The translations under genes were made by a program, and so were the position numbers. Positions 23,816-35,091 of a stretch of 64,000 bases of DNA are shown one piece after another. The first letter of the stretch is position 1; each line of letters opens with the position of its first letter. Source of the DNA: Pohlia nutans (Eukaryota > Streptophyta > Bryopsida > Bryales > Mniaceae). Below the pieces are notes generated by a model that made no database searches, was not told the DNA's origin, and saw nothing but the letters and a program-made list of their open reading frames with translations. The stretch lies in contig CM040092.1 of NCBI GenBank assembly GCA_022496805.1, positions 15,952,113 to 16,016,112 on the forward strand. Reading direction: 5' to 3'.

Positions 23816-23907
23816 CCCAAAACCTTTACATGACGGAGCCAAGGCCATTTCCTTTATTTTACATTTTAATGGGTTGAAATTATATTATAATAAACTAAAA
23901 ACAAACA

Positions 23908-24157
23908 TAATATTCAGTAGCCTTCATACGCTATGCCTTTCTTTCCATCCATATCGCACGTGGCCGTAAGAAAGGGATGAATGTCATGCAAACAGAGGAG
24001 GTACTTGGCGGATTTTGTGATGGTCCATGCAACTACTCATCATCTTGGGACTCCACTTGTCTAGTTACCTATTGATAAAGGTCTTATGGGGTGACCATTA
24101 TTTTGTACATTCTCTTATGGGGCCAAACAGAGCTACTACCAGCTACTGAATGTTATG
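23908..24157. mobile_element. Short family L element (copy L3)
   Basis: Ends ATATTCAGTAGCCTTCA and CAGCTACTGAATGTTAT are inverted repeats with the same terminal motif as the elements at 21168 and 63020. The interior is unrelated. Half-ends of the same kind occur near 14597 and 16538. Confidence 0.5.
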
Positions 24158-24749
24158 AACCCTGACACAGCTCGCGCTCCACAATTTGGATTGGACCAAA
24201 ACATGAACCCAACTCTCCTTCCTCATGCCGTAGCAAAGTTTTCTTCCTTCTTCACCCCCTTACTATAGTTGATTCAAGCTGGCTTTTAAATATTGGTGGC
24301 CTCCACCCTCATACAAAGCAGGTCAAAGAGCAAGCAGGACGAGGCCAACATGAATCCATTTCCACACGATAGCCACAAGGGACAGTAAAAATGAGGCCCG
24401 ACACGATAGATGGTTGTGGCTTACAACATCCTGGTTGTGCTAAGAAATTAGGGCAAAAGGCTACATGCCAAGTACACTATGGGCTTTTTAAAGATGATCA
24501 TAGTTGCATGTCATTCTCTTGTACTGTATCTGCTATAAATTGCTAATATTTGATCGGGTCTACGTTGAGATTTGGTGACTCACAATGGGGTGAGAATCAC
24601 TGATGGATGCAGTCAGCCTAGTGTAGGGCTGCGAAGGGCTGTGCATATTGATGATCATTTTCACCTCTACAAAACCCAGAACGTTGATTCTAATTCTCAA
24701 AGTAAAAGTGCAAGCTTACAATGGCTAAAGTAAAGAATGTTATGGTGCT
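24158..24749. other. Spacer and probable 3' UTR of the helical-repeat gene
   Basis: No element or gene is recognised. The right part is probably 3' UTR of the leftward gene ending at 24750. Confidence 0.4.
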
Positions 24750-27700
24750 CTAAACAATATCTTGCAATTGAAGCAAGTAGGAGTCCATTTCTGCCTTAGT
24801 ACCTGAAAAGTCAGAGCTCGTAGGTTTTCTATCACCAAGCCACAGCTGACGAAACCCATTCTCCAGTCCCATACGCATTTGTGACAAGAGCGAGGCCCAA
24901 CTTGAAGAGACCGACTGTATGAGAATCAAAACTGTCTCTCTGGGCAGACCTGCAACAACAAGGACTAAAGCAAGAGCTCCCAAAATCTCCCCATGGCGAG
25001 GATTCTGGAGTTCACCAATGGACTCTGGACAAAGAGAGATCAAAGTGATCACCCACTCCAGCAGAATGTCCCACATGGTTCTCCTCGGTTCACCACTTCG
25101 TTCATCAAGCTCCAATTCTATAGATGCCAATGACAGCAGCGTTGAAGATCTTGACGTGACCCACTTTCGTTTGTACTCAAATGCAGTCCACTTGTGAAGG
25201 ATCAAGTCAGGCCTAGAAATGGCTGCCATTGATAATAAACCGACGAGATGAAACAAGAGGGGTTTGACGAATGGTGCTGCAACATCTTCAGTTGTTATCC
25301 TTCTTAGAATATCTAAAACTCTGGCTGATACTTCATGCTGTTGTTGAGACGCTTCTGTTGCCAGCTTTGCCAAGAAACCTTCTCTTAGTGCGAAACGGGT
25401 ACAGGAAGTGAACAAAGACACTATCAGAGTGACAGCTGCAAGTTGTGGCATGGCCTTCGCTGCCACTCTGAACCCGTCCACGTCTGGGTTAACATTTCTG
25501 CTGCAAACATACACCATGGAAGTGTCAGGATAACTTCTACTTTTATTCAACAAAACGTTGCTTTTGAAAATACACCATATAAGTATCACACAGGTTTTTA
25601 GTCACAACTTTCTGCAGTGTCTCAAATTAGATGATATTCTAATCCCTACGTGCTCAAATGGTCAAAAGTGCCCGCTTCGTTATACGGTAGCCGTCCCTAT
25701 TATTATTGCTTACAACTGTTCTAGTGCCCCTATTTCATAAAAAACAAACTTTTCTATGTTTGGCTTGGTCAGGGGTGAGTATTCAAAGCATCTACCTTGA
25801 AAGTTCATAGGGAATCCATCATTTTCTGACAGGAAAATTCAGGGGAGAAGTAGCCGATGTAAAACAGAAACGGAACCACCATCGGTTGGAAATTTGAACT
25901 TACTTGTTGCAAGTAAGGAACTGTTGCGTGGTATGCAGGTGTGCCAAAATCGATCCAAGATCTATGCCACCAACCATATGATGTAGACTCAAAATCGGTG
26001 CTCCAACAATATTAAAATAACGCACCCAGGTTGCCAGTAAGAATGTGCTCCATTGGTTTTCTGCCTGTATCGCTGAACGTCAGAATGGACTAAAACCAAT
26101 ATGAGAATAAATCAAAAGCAGCATGAAAGACATTCAACCAAGAAGAGTCACAATTTTCGGTCCACAAACAGCCTCATCATATATATGATTTAGGCCAACA
26201 CCCTAAACGTAAATAGGTAACCATGATTTGAACGGAAACTTGTGCCCACCTTGAGAAAAGTATCACTAGTTTGAGTAATCTGGAAATATGAAAGAAGTTG
26301 AACAGCAAAGTCGATCGAGAAAGGTCCATCCCCCAGCCAGCAAAACATAAAGATCTTCTCCATCTTGTACAATCTACAACAAAAACAAGTAAACCTTGAG
26401 ATAGAGGTCCTATACTGACATAACCTCATACAACGTTCGTAAATTTGACTCAGAGAGTTCAGGTAATCCACAGCTGCTTTAATTAAGAGCTAGGAAGTCA
26501 TGTGTGGTAAGATGTGACCAGAGTACCGAAATTTCAATGGCAAAACGGATTCATAACGTTCACCTTTCATACGAGATGCTATGCGAAGGCGGTAGAGCAG
26601 CTATGCAACTCTTCAGCCTATGAGCACTGCAAACCCCTGAATTATAATGCCTGCTCTTGCAGTTGTGTGCATAAGCACATGTTTCACTGTGCATGAGTAC
26701 TGCATTCTCCAGTCTCGCTTGGTTCCCGAGACAGTCAAATGCCGCCTGCCAAAGAAAACACCCAACAGTGAGTCGTCAACCCTAAAGCACCAAATTGGAC
26801 CTCATGCAGTTTTAAGAACTTCATATGAGGACTTTCTTTTGTCCCATTTCAAGCAATGTTTTTCACTGATTCTGGTGACATAAAATTTTGCCCCATCTAA
26901 ATTACATTTTCCACAATATAATCAATCAAACTGGTCATTTTCAAACCATGAATCCTTGGCCCTATAGGGGTTTAAAATATTTCTTCTTTCCCAGGCAGCC
27001 AATCCACATAAGGACCTAGCTCAGGTTCGACTCCCTCAAGACTACGGCTCCAGCTCATGAACTTCTTTGACTACTTGTGCCTCATTCTGTTTTTAGCAGT
27101 TTTGAGTTCATCCTATGTAGACAACGGTACCTTTAGTTCAAGTTTATTTGCTAATTGACCAACACATGCAATGTTCTTCATTGATTCCCGTGATAAAAAA
27201 ATTGGTCTCATCCAATTTATGTTTTTCAGAATATGATCGATTGAATTTGTCTTTTCAAAACCATGAATCTTTTGTTTTTTAGGGGTTAAAGAAAAACGAT
27301 TGTGTAGAGTACCTCCAAGAACCAAGGTCCACATTGCAGGTCAAGATTGGATGAAAGCTCTACAAGTATCTGGAGTATGAACACCTCTGCTGGGCTTGCT
27401 TCAGACTCCTTCAGCCATTGCAACTGAGGCAAGTTCTGTAAGTCAGAAGGCTCTCCATGAACGCACTGCTTCTTTGAACTTTTTGGCGACTCCTTATCGT
27501 TGTCATCCAACACCGTGAATCGAGACTCTAAATTTTGTTTACAAAGAAAAACCGCTGCTAAAGCAATGCAAGCGCGTGCTCTGTCACCGCCATATTCCTT
27601 CCACAGCAGACCCCAGCTGCAACAATAATCCTGAGCTTCAGTGATGATAGCACCGCCCCAAACAACATAGCGCAGAAACAGGTGGCAACTCTTGCTCAGG

Positions 27701-30700
27701 ATCCACTCCTTCCATCCTGTTCTTAATTCCAGTTGGAAAATCTTGCGCAAAGACAAGAATGGTTTGGTAGACCGCAACAGAACCCCCAAAGGACTGACTA
27801 GTACTGTCTCACAAAGGACCAGTGCTTTCTTTAGGCTTGCAGTCTCCGCTGACTGGCCAAAGTGAAATGCAAAGTCTAGCCGCTGATGAAGCCAGACGAG
27901 AAAGAGCACCATATTTTGAGGGACGAATGCCACTGCACAAAGCATTATCACGTCAAGATAATATAAGTCATTAAGTTTCTCTCATAACTAAATACAGCAA
28001 AAGTAGAACCGTCACCTAAGGTAAAAAAAACACAAGGCTCTTCCAAATATATATGAAAGCTTTCACACTGCCAAAGAAACAGTGTAATGAAGAACGTAAA
28101 ATAAGACTCTTTCAAGAACGTTTAAACAACTTCACAAAGAAAATCTTGCCCATGAATTGAATTGTGAGGAGGTCTCCCTATGGTCACAGTAATCATACAC
28201 AGGCTTCTCCATGATACATACGGAGGCATTTGTATAATCACTGTGACAATAGGCCCATGATTTATGGACATGATGTTGTCTAAAGCTCCTAAACAATCTA
28301 ATTTTACTGAAAACTGAAAACCGTGTTGAAGTCACCAGTGGGGTGTTTTGTCCATTACAAACAAGGAGGAGAATTGAAGGTGACAAATTGCAGCAAGCTG
28401 TTTTACTTTGCAAAGTTTGAAGACATGTACAAACCAAAGATGGGACCGACCAAGGTGATGTTCTGGATCTGACGTGCCAAGTCAGTGAGGAGCCAAGTTT
28501 CTCTGCAGTCCTTGTTGAAAAGAATATGCTCCCAATACACTGCCACGTTCCGCAGATAGCTTGCTGCAAAACGAGCAGCCCACAGGATGTCCGTCTCACT
28601 GTCCATGAGAAATGCATCGCAGAATTCCTCCATCCAGTGATGACCTTCCCTTAACTCCGATTCACCTTGCACCTGGCTATTCTTGTTATGTCCATTTCCG
28701 TGTGAAGCTTCTTGCACACTCTGGGCTCTGCAGCAAGCCTCCCAACGCCACTCAAACAATACTCGGATGTGGCAATTTCCAATTTGGTTCTTAGGCCTCT
28801 CATCCCCATTCTTCTTTTGCAGTTCAATTCCTGCGTCTTTTAAAGGACCATCAACTTGATCTACTGACACTTGGTCTCTTGGCAATATTTGATAGGGGTT
28901 CATGAACAACATGAAAGTGCAGAGCGCAGAGCATTGGACAGGGCCCAAAGAAGCGCCAGAGGCGTGCAGCAACAATTCCAATTGCCTTATCAGGGGTAAA
29001 TGCAAGGAAGTGTGGCTGTGCAGCATAGCCACGTAGGGCAAACGCCACGACCCCAGCTTCATATGGTCCGACATATGATCTGCAATTTAAAAAGAGAGAC
29101 AGCCATGTGAGGGAACCACTCACACAATGACTCTGGCTGGATCCAAGTAGAGGAGGCCAATTGCATCAATACAAGCTACAATCTACAGTGAAGTGAGAAA
29201 GTTTGAGTATAATTCTTTATGGACAATGTGTGTTGCTACTTGGAAACTAAGCCTTGGTCCCTAACATGAAATACAGTACATCTGCAGTGGAGCTATACTA
29301 TGAAGTAAGCTACAAAACCTCTCGTAGCTTTGTATCTACACTACAAGAGGGACAGAGCCTCTTGTTACGTAGATGCTTATGAAACAAGTAACATGAGACC
29401 ACTAATAAGGTAGGAACATGGGTTGAAAAGTCACCAATTTATAATGTAAGTGCTAAGAAATGAGATACACTCAACCCTCTAATAACACACTCTATACTTG
29501 CACATCCTTTGTATAGACCGGTGATAGGCCAAGTAATGGCAAGGGTAGCTTGAATGGTAATGGTAACGGTAACTTAAATGGTAATGGTAACAAAAGTTTG
29601 AATGGTAATGGTAAGGGTAAGGTATTTGAAATCTAGGAGTGGCCTAGATTTCAACTACCTTTGGCAATATCCAACCCATCACTAATAAATACTAAAAATA
29701 GATAATGTTGTGGAGACATTAAATTGGACAACTTCCACATGTCAAATTCCACATGTAGAAGCCAATTTGTCTGCCAAAGTCTCCCAAGACAAGTTGAGTG
29801 AAGAACTAGGTTCTATCACAATCAAAGATACTCCATAAAGTTCCTTGAAGGTTTATAGGTAGTCTAGGATAGTGACTAGGACCCAACTACCTCAAACTTC
29901 AACAATTCATAAAATGTTCACACTATATCCAAATAATACATACTTTAATGCATTGGAATCCTCTGACAAGCCAAGAAAATAAAATTCCAATCAAATAATG
30001 GGGAATGGGTTCCCGACCTAATTGTAGTGCAAAGCAATTTATAAAAGAGTTGGGAAAATTCACCTTCGGCATGTGCTCGGCAAAACGTATCAAGCAAAAG
30101 ATGTACAGCCTCTTCCTGCGCAGCCTGTTGTTCCGGTAGCATCACATCTGTCTCCTGCTTTAACCCAACCCACACAAATCAACTCTTGTGTCTGTCTATT
30201 TCCATCATATTTTCCAAATCGTTCAGAATATCGAAAGCAAAAGAAATCAAGAAAGAAAAAGAATCCACTCATACCTCCATAATTGCACAACCCTGAGAAG
30301 ACCAGTTTCATATAGAAGAGTGAGAATATTGTATGACATCAATATGCCATATTAGAGAGGAAAAGCAGAACATCTTTTCCATGAGGCATGTAGAATAGCG
30401 AACCTTAGTGTATTTATAAAAGCGAAACATCAATCAAAATGGTGGATCAGTGGATTGGTGAATGGAATATTTCAAACATTGATGACTCCTACAAAAGTAG
30501 AAGAAAGGTCCTAGAAAGAAAGAAATGAAAACACATCCTTTCAATCACCAACTAATTTCTTGTCCAAGAAAATGGATATAAGGTTTTATCAATTATTGTT
30601 TATTAGTAAGGTGCCAAATCTTCTAAGTTTGAAAAGAAATCATTTTACTAATGTTCACTTTTTGCAATAACACCCCTATCCTCTAAACCACAGTTTTTTG

Positions 30701-31275
30701 ATTCAATCCAAAACAAAACGGCCGTTCCAACCCTATTAAAAACCCTACTCCTCCACTCCATGATTTATGAAGACCTGCTAGCTTCTCACCTCTAAAACCC
30801 TAATTTCTAAAACCTTCACCCTTTTCACAGTTAAGTCGTCCATATTATCACGTTTGTATTCCAACCTTCTGTGATAGTAAAGGGAATGGTGAGGCAATTA
30901 TTGAACTGAAAATGTATCGTTTGTTTAATGCAATCATCATATTGTGCTAATAGGGAGTGTGCAATTAGAGCGTACACGTACGTGTGGCGAAAGCAGGGCA
31001 GCAAGAGCAGCGGCAATCTCCCGCAGCTGACGATCAATCCTTGAAGGAGCTGCCACCGCAACGAACATGAAAAAGAAAATTACAACAAGAAAAAAATGAA
31101 AACGAAGCTACGAATCACAAATTCAGCTACGAAGTGTCGGATCAAATGCGAAACAAAACTAACTTATTGCAGAGAGAACAGGGGAATGCACGAGGCTTCA
31201 CAACAACTTACGTGCAGAGGCGACGAGACCCGGGAAGGAGGTGAGAGCCTGACGCAACGACTCCATGCCCGCCAT
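24750..31275 (-). CDS. 901-aa helical-repeat (HEAT/ARM-like) protein, function unknown
   Basis: Nine exons read leftward: 31212-31275, 30982-31049, 30064-30154, 28435-29079, 27313-27932, 26564-26745, 26250-26373, 25904-26064 and 24750-25500. All introns are GT-AG and exon lengths sum to 2706 nt with phases fitting at every junction. The product is almost entirely amphipathic helices rich in Leu and Ala (for example AARFAASYLRNVAVYWEHIL and LGALALVLVVAGLPRE). It has no predicted catalytic motif, signal peptide or clear membrane segment. Size and composition resemble large adaptor or scaffold subunits such as AP-5 beta, but I could not align it to a known family. Start: ATG at 31273-31275, with a second ATG three codons on. 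The last intron has a NAGNAG acceptor. Exon 4 is also open in a second frame over its first 220 bp. Confidence 0.78.
26780..26970. mobile_element. Degenerate family A MITE (A3) in intron
   Basis: Recognisable by CCTAAAGCACCAAATTGGAC, ATGAGGACTTTCTTTTGTCC and the right end AATCCTTGGCCCTATAGGGG. The left terminus is eroded. It lies just upstream of the exon at 26564-26745, whose acceptor is only about 15 bp away. Confidence 0.6.
27079..27285. mobile_element. Truncated family A MITE (A4) in intron
   Basis: Right end intact (TTTTTTAGGGG followed by TTAA at 27286-27289). The left end is lost. Shared core GACCAACACATGCAATGTTC and ATGATCGATTGAATTTGTC. It lies immediately downstream of the donor of the 27313-27932 exon. 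Confidence 0.6.
29534..29625. repeat. GGTAATGGTAA short tandem repeat in intron
   Basis: Runs of AATGGTAATGGTAAC-like units in the 984-bp intron between exons 30064-30154 and 28435-29079. The rest of that intron (29080-30063) shows nothing recognisable. Confidence 0.7.
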
Positions 31276-31894
31276 CGCTCACGAGCCCCAAGCTCACAAC
31301 AAATTTCAAACTCACATTCCCCCTTTCCTAACATTGTGATAATATGGAGTTCGAGGTTTTAGAGCAGTGAAGCAGCGAGAGATACACCGATTATGGTTAT
31401 TAGTGTGTGAGCAATTAGTGTCACAAGAAATTTGTGTGTGACACTATTTGTAAATCTAACAGAAGATTAGAGGAAAACTAAAGCAAGACATCCGGTCATA
31501 AGATTGTTTTAGCTCTTGCAAGGGTTCATCCTTTTGATCTCACTGCATAAAAGATAAAATATCAAAAACATGTGATTCTTGGGGTGGGGCTCTTGGGGAC
31601 TTCCAACTCTTTATCATTATTACGTGGCATATCCAATATTCTAGAATCAGCTACAACGATTTTTGTGCAACAATTCTTATTCCTAGGTACAGCTTACAAG
31701 GGCTAAAGAACCTTATGGCATCCTTCCGAGAATGAAATTGGGAAATGCATCTAAAGCTAGAGGCTTCATTAACACACTGATATTACGGTAGCAGTAAATC
31801 TCAGCTTAGTGACAAATAGGTTCAAAAAGATTCAAACTCAGCACAACATCCTGAGGAAATGTAAGTTCCAGTTGGACAATAATATCACAATGTA
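31276..31894. other. Promoter side of the helical-repeat gene and repeat R fragment
   Basis: The first 200 bp lie upstream of the leftward gene and hold no clear TATA box. From 31500 to 31725 the sequence matches repeat R (ACATGTGATTCTTG, GCAACAATTCTTATTCCTAG, GGCTAAAGAACCTTATG). Confidence 0.45.
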
Positions 31895-34554
31895 CAGTGG
31901 GGTGACACCCAAATTGGCACCTTGTGCAATTCCAGAGATAGTGCCCACACTGTTGCCAACTTTGACACCCTCCCGAGCGCTGGAAAATTGTTATTTATAC
32001 ATGAAATTTTAGACACAAAATCATTGTTATGTTGACAACATGTGTACCAAATTCCAAAGCTAGAAGATTGATATAAAAAAAGATATTCAAGATTTACTAA
32101 CAAGGGGTAGCTGTAAAAAATGTTTCACAACTGCCAACTTTGACACCCTCCCAAGGATTGAAGAAATTTTTTTTCACATGGAATTTTTGGAGTAGGAATA
32201 TCTTTACACGTAAAAAAATTCAAGACCAAAAGACCCACAAAAAAAATGATATTCCAAATCTACCAACAGGTGTAGTTGTGAGAAACAAAGGGGAGAATCG
32301 TTTCACAACTTCCAACTTTGACAGCCTCCCTAGGGCTGAGAATCTGTTATTTCAATATGAAATTTTTGTCACATGATCTTTATGATGTTGATCACATGTA
32401 TGAAAATTTTCAAGGCCAAAAGATACACACAAAAATAGTTATTCTATATCTACTAGCGTGTGTAATTACAATAACCAATTCAAGGACATGGTGAAAATAT
32501 TGAAATATCTTTGACACTTCATGCTTCCTCATTGAACTTATCCATTTGACACAGTGCCTAATCATAAATGCATCTAAGAGAAATCAGTAACATCCAAATG
32601 TAGAAGTGTGGAGTTGTCACATCAAGAAGAAACCACTTGCATCATACACGCATGACGAAGTTTCCCCCTCTATATCAATTGAGCACTATTGTGTAAACTT
32701 AAGGGAATGTTGCATGTGATTTGTGATCATTGGATGTTGGAGTAATGGTGAGAGCAGAGAGAAAGAATGTGTTATGTATGAGACATGGAGTGATGTGATG
32801 CATGAGTAATTTAGTCATGCTTGCTTATGCATGTTGAGTGATGTGTATGTGGTTATTCTTACTAGGCTGAATGATGTGCATGTGGTTATGCCTAATGGAC
32901 TAAATTCTGTGATTGAGTGACTGATTCTGTATAAAATTGTTAATGTTGTTAATGAGAGTTTAAGGTTCTGTTAGCCTAGTAAAAGAAAGTTCAACATATT
33001 TCAGATGGAAATTTCCGATGAAATTCGTGGACGTATTATAGGTATGAGTGAGGGAAGAAGTACTCAAGTTCAAATTGCAGCCACTATCAAAGTTTCCGTT
33101 AGAACAGTTAAGAGGTTGGTGAAATTTTTTAGAGAAAATGGAACTTACAAGCACGAACCTTGTGGTGGAAGTCACACTACAAAACTTAGTGATAGAGATA
33201 TGCGTAGTATTTTGCGTTTTTCAAAAAATAACCGTTGCGCGTCAGTATCAGAGATTGCTAGTGTATGACCATTCAAAGGCTCTTACATAGAAGTGGCATT
33301 TTCAGTCGAATTGCAGTCAAAAAACCTTTTTTGACACCTCGTCACATATATCAAAGGCTGGTTTTTGCTCAGAAGTACCGTGGATGGAGCGCAGAAGATT
33401 GGGAGCATATTATTTGGATAGATGAATCTACCTTTGAAATTGGGAAGAATTCGAGACAAGTTCGTGTTTGGAGAACTGCAAATAAGCGGTATTCATCAAA
33501 TTGTATAGTTCCTACTTTTAAAAGTGGACAGACTTCCTTGATGATTTGGAGCGCATTTGTTGGAGGCCAAAAGTCAAAACTTGTTTTTATGCTTAAAGAT
33601 CGACGCTCTACAAAGGATTTTGTGGAAGTGGTTTACGAAGGGGAATTATTTCATTTCATGGTTAAAGTTCCAAATGCAGTGCTCATGGAAGATGGCGCAC
33701 CCGTCCATCGTAGCAAAATATGTGAAGAATGGAGACAACTGCGCCTTCTTGAAAAGCTCAATTGGCTTGCAAACTCTCCCGATCTCAATCCAATTGAGAA
33801 CCTGTGGAAGATTCTAAAATATGTAGTACAACGTAACAAGGCATGTCCTAGAAACATAGATGGGTAGAAGGTAGTTCTTGAAAGAGAGTGGAAGTCAATT
33901 AGTGAAACAAAGCTCCTTCAATAATGTCATTCTATGCCCTCTAGGTTACAAGCAATGATTGATGCTAATGGAGGACATACACGTTGGTAGATATAGAATA
34001 ACTATTTTTGTGTGTATCTTTTGGCCTTGAAAATTTTCATACATGTGATCAACATCATAAAGATCATGTGACAAAAATTTCATATTGAAATAACAGATTC
34101 TCAGCCCTAGGGAGGCTGTCAAAGTTGGAAGTTGTGAAACGATTCTCCCCTTTGTTTCTCACAACTACACCTGTTGGTAGATTTGGAATATCATTTTTTT
34201 TGTGGGTCTTTTGGTCTTGAATTTTTTTACGTGTAAAAAACATAAAGATATTCCTACTCCAAAAATTCCATGTGAAAAAAAATTTCTTCAATCCTTGGGA
34301 GGGTGTCAAAGTTGGCAGTTGTGAAACATTTTTTACAGCTACCCCTTGTTAGTAAATCTTGAATATCTTTTTTTATATCAATCTTATAGCTTTGAATTTT
34401 GGTACACATGTTGTCAAAATAACAATGATTTTGTGTCTAAAATTTCATGTATAAATAACAATTTTCCAGCGCTCGAGAAGGTGTCAAAGTTGGCAACAGT
34501 GTGGGCACTATCTCTGGAATTGCACAAGGTGCCAATTTGGGTGTCACCCCACTG
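31895..34554 (+). mobile_element. Tc1/mariner transposon with very long TIRs
   Basis: The element begins CAGTGGGGTGACACCC and ends GGGTGTCACCCCACTG, flanked by TA at 31893-31894 and 34555-34556. The left TIR covers 31895 to about 32462 and the right about 33976 to 34554. They are nearly identical; the right carries an extra block of about 9 bp (ACATAAAGA-like) near 34240. Each TIR contains internal repeats of the motif AACTTTGACACCCTCCC. The transposase remnant lies between them. The TA duplication, ends and DD34E protein agree on Tc1/mariner. Confidence 0.9.
33005..33990 (+). pseudogene. Inactivated DD34E (Tc1-like) transposase
   Basis: N-terminal helix-turn-helix (EISDEIRGRIIGM, then STQVQIAATIKVSVRTVKRL) is in one frame and ends in TGA at about 33268. 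The catalytic part continues in another frame from the overlapping ATGA. The catalytic triad is visible: WIDES, then MEDGAPVH, then NPIEN, with 34 residues between the second Asp and the Glu. After RNIDG an in-frame TAG and, further on, a TAA interrupt a C-terminus still recognisable as SMPSRLQAMIDANGG. One frameshift and two stops therefore disable it. It sits wholly inside the TIR pair; the normal stop lies in the right TIR. Confidence 0.88.
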
Positions 34555-34694
34555 TACATTCATGATGAAATCTGTAGCTATTTCTATTCCAAAATTGTAA
34601 AAGAGACCTAAGCTTGTCATCAGTCAACCCTACACTTGTTCATGATCCGCATGGGTTGAACTACCTGTAATTAATACCACATCTTTTATGTATT

Positions 34695-34845
34695 ACTACA
34701 AGGAAAATGGTCATTTCTCACTGGTCACTTCTCATTTAGTGAGTGCAACAAGTCACATAAGACAAAATTGGTGAATGTAATTGGTCACATAAAACAAGGG
34801 TTTCTTTGATTTCAGTTAATGAGAAAAGACCAGTTTTTTTGTAGT
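34695..34845. mobile_element. Small TIR element
   Basis: Inverted termini ACTACAAGGAAAATGGTC and GACCAGTTTTTTTGTAGT enclose 150 bp with further inverted pieces (TTTCTCACTGGTCAC, AATGAGAAAAGACC). It lies between the Tc1/mariner transposon and family K copy K2. Superfamily unassigned. Confidence 0.6.
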
Positions 34846-35091
34846 TATGCTGCAACTTCTCAAAGTTGTACATAGTATACTGTATTGTAGACACCCCAAT
34901 GACCGTGCCCCTTGTCGATTGTTTTATTTGCATTGAAATGCAAGGTGACTGGCAGCCTATGGTTATTAGCTAATGTCTTCGAGAAAACGTGCAAATCTAT
35001 GAACACTTTCAAACTACACGTAAACTCTGGAGACCACTTTCCAGGCGTGATATGTTAAACCTGCAAAACTCAACAAATTCAAAGTACCTCA

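Noticed and set aside
28403..28617. Overlapping minus-strand frame at 28132-28617
   Set aside because: It partly overlaps exon 4 of the helical-repeat gene in another frame and has no splice signals joining it to the gene.
33651..33857. Antisense frame in the Tc1/mariner transposase
   Set aside because: Shadow of the catalytic domain, with no independent support.
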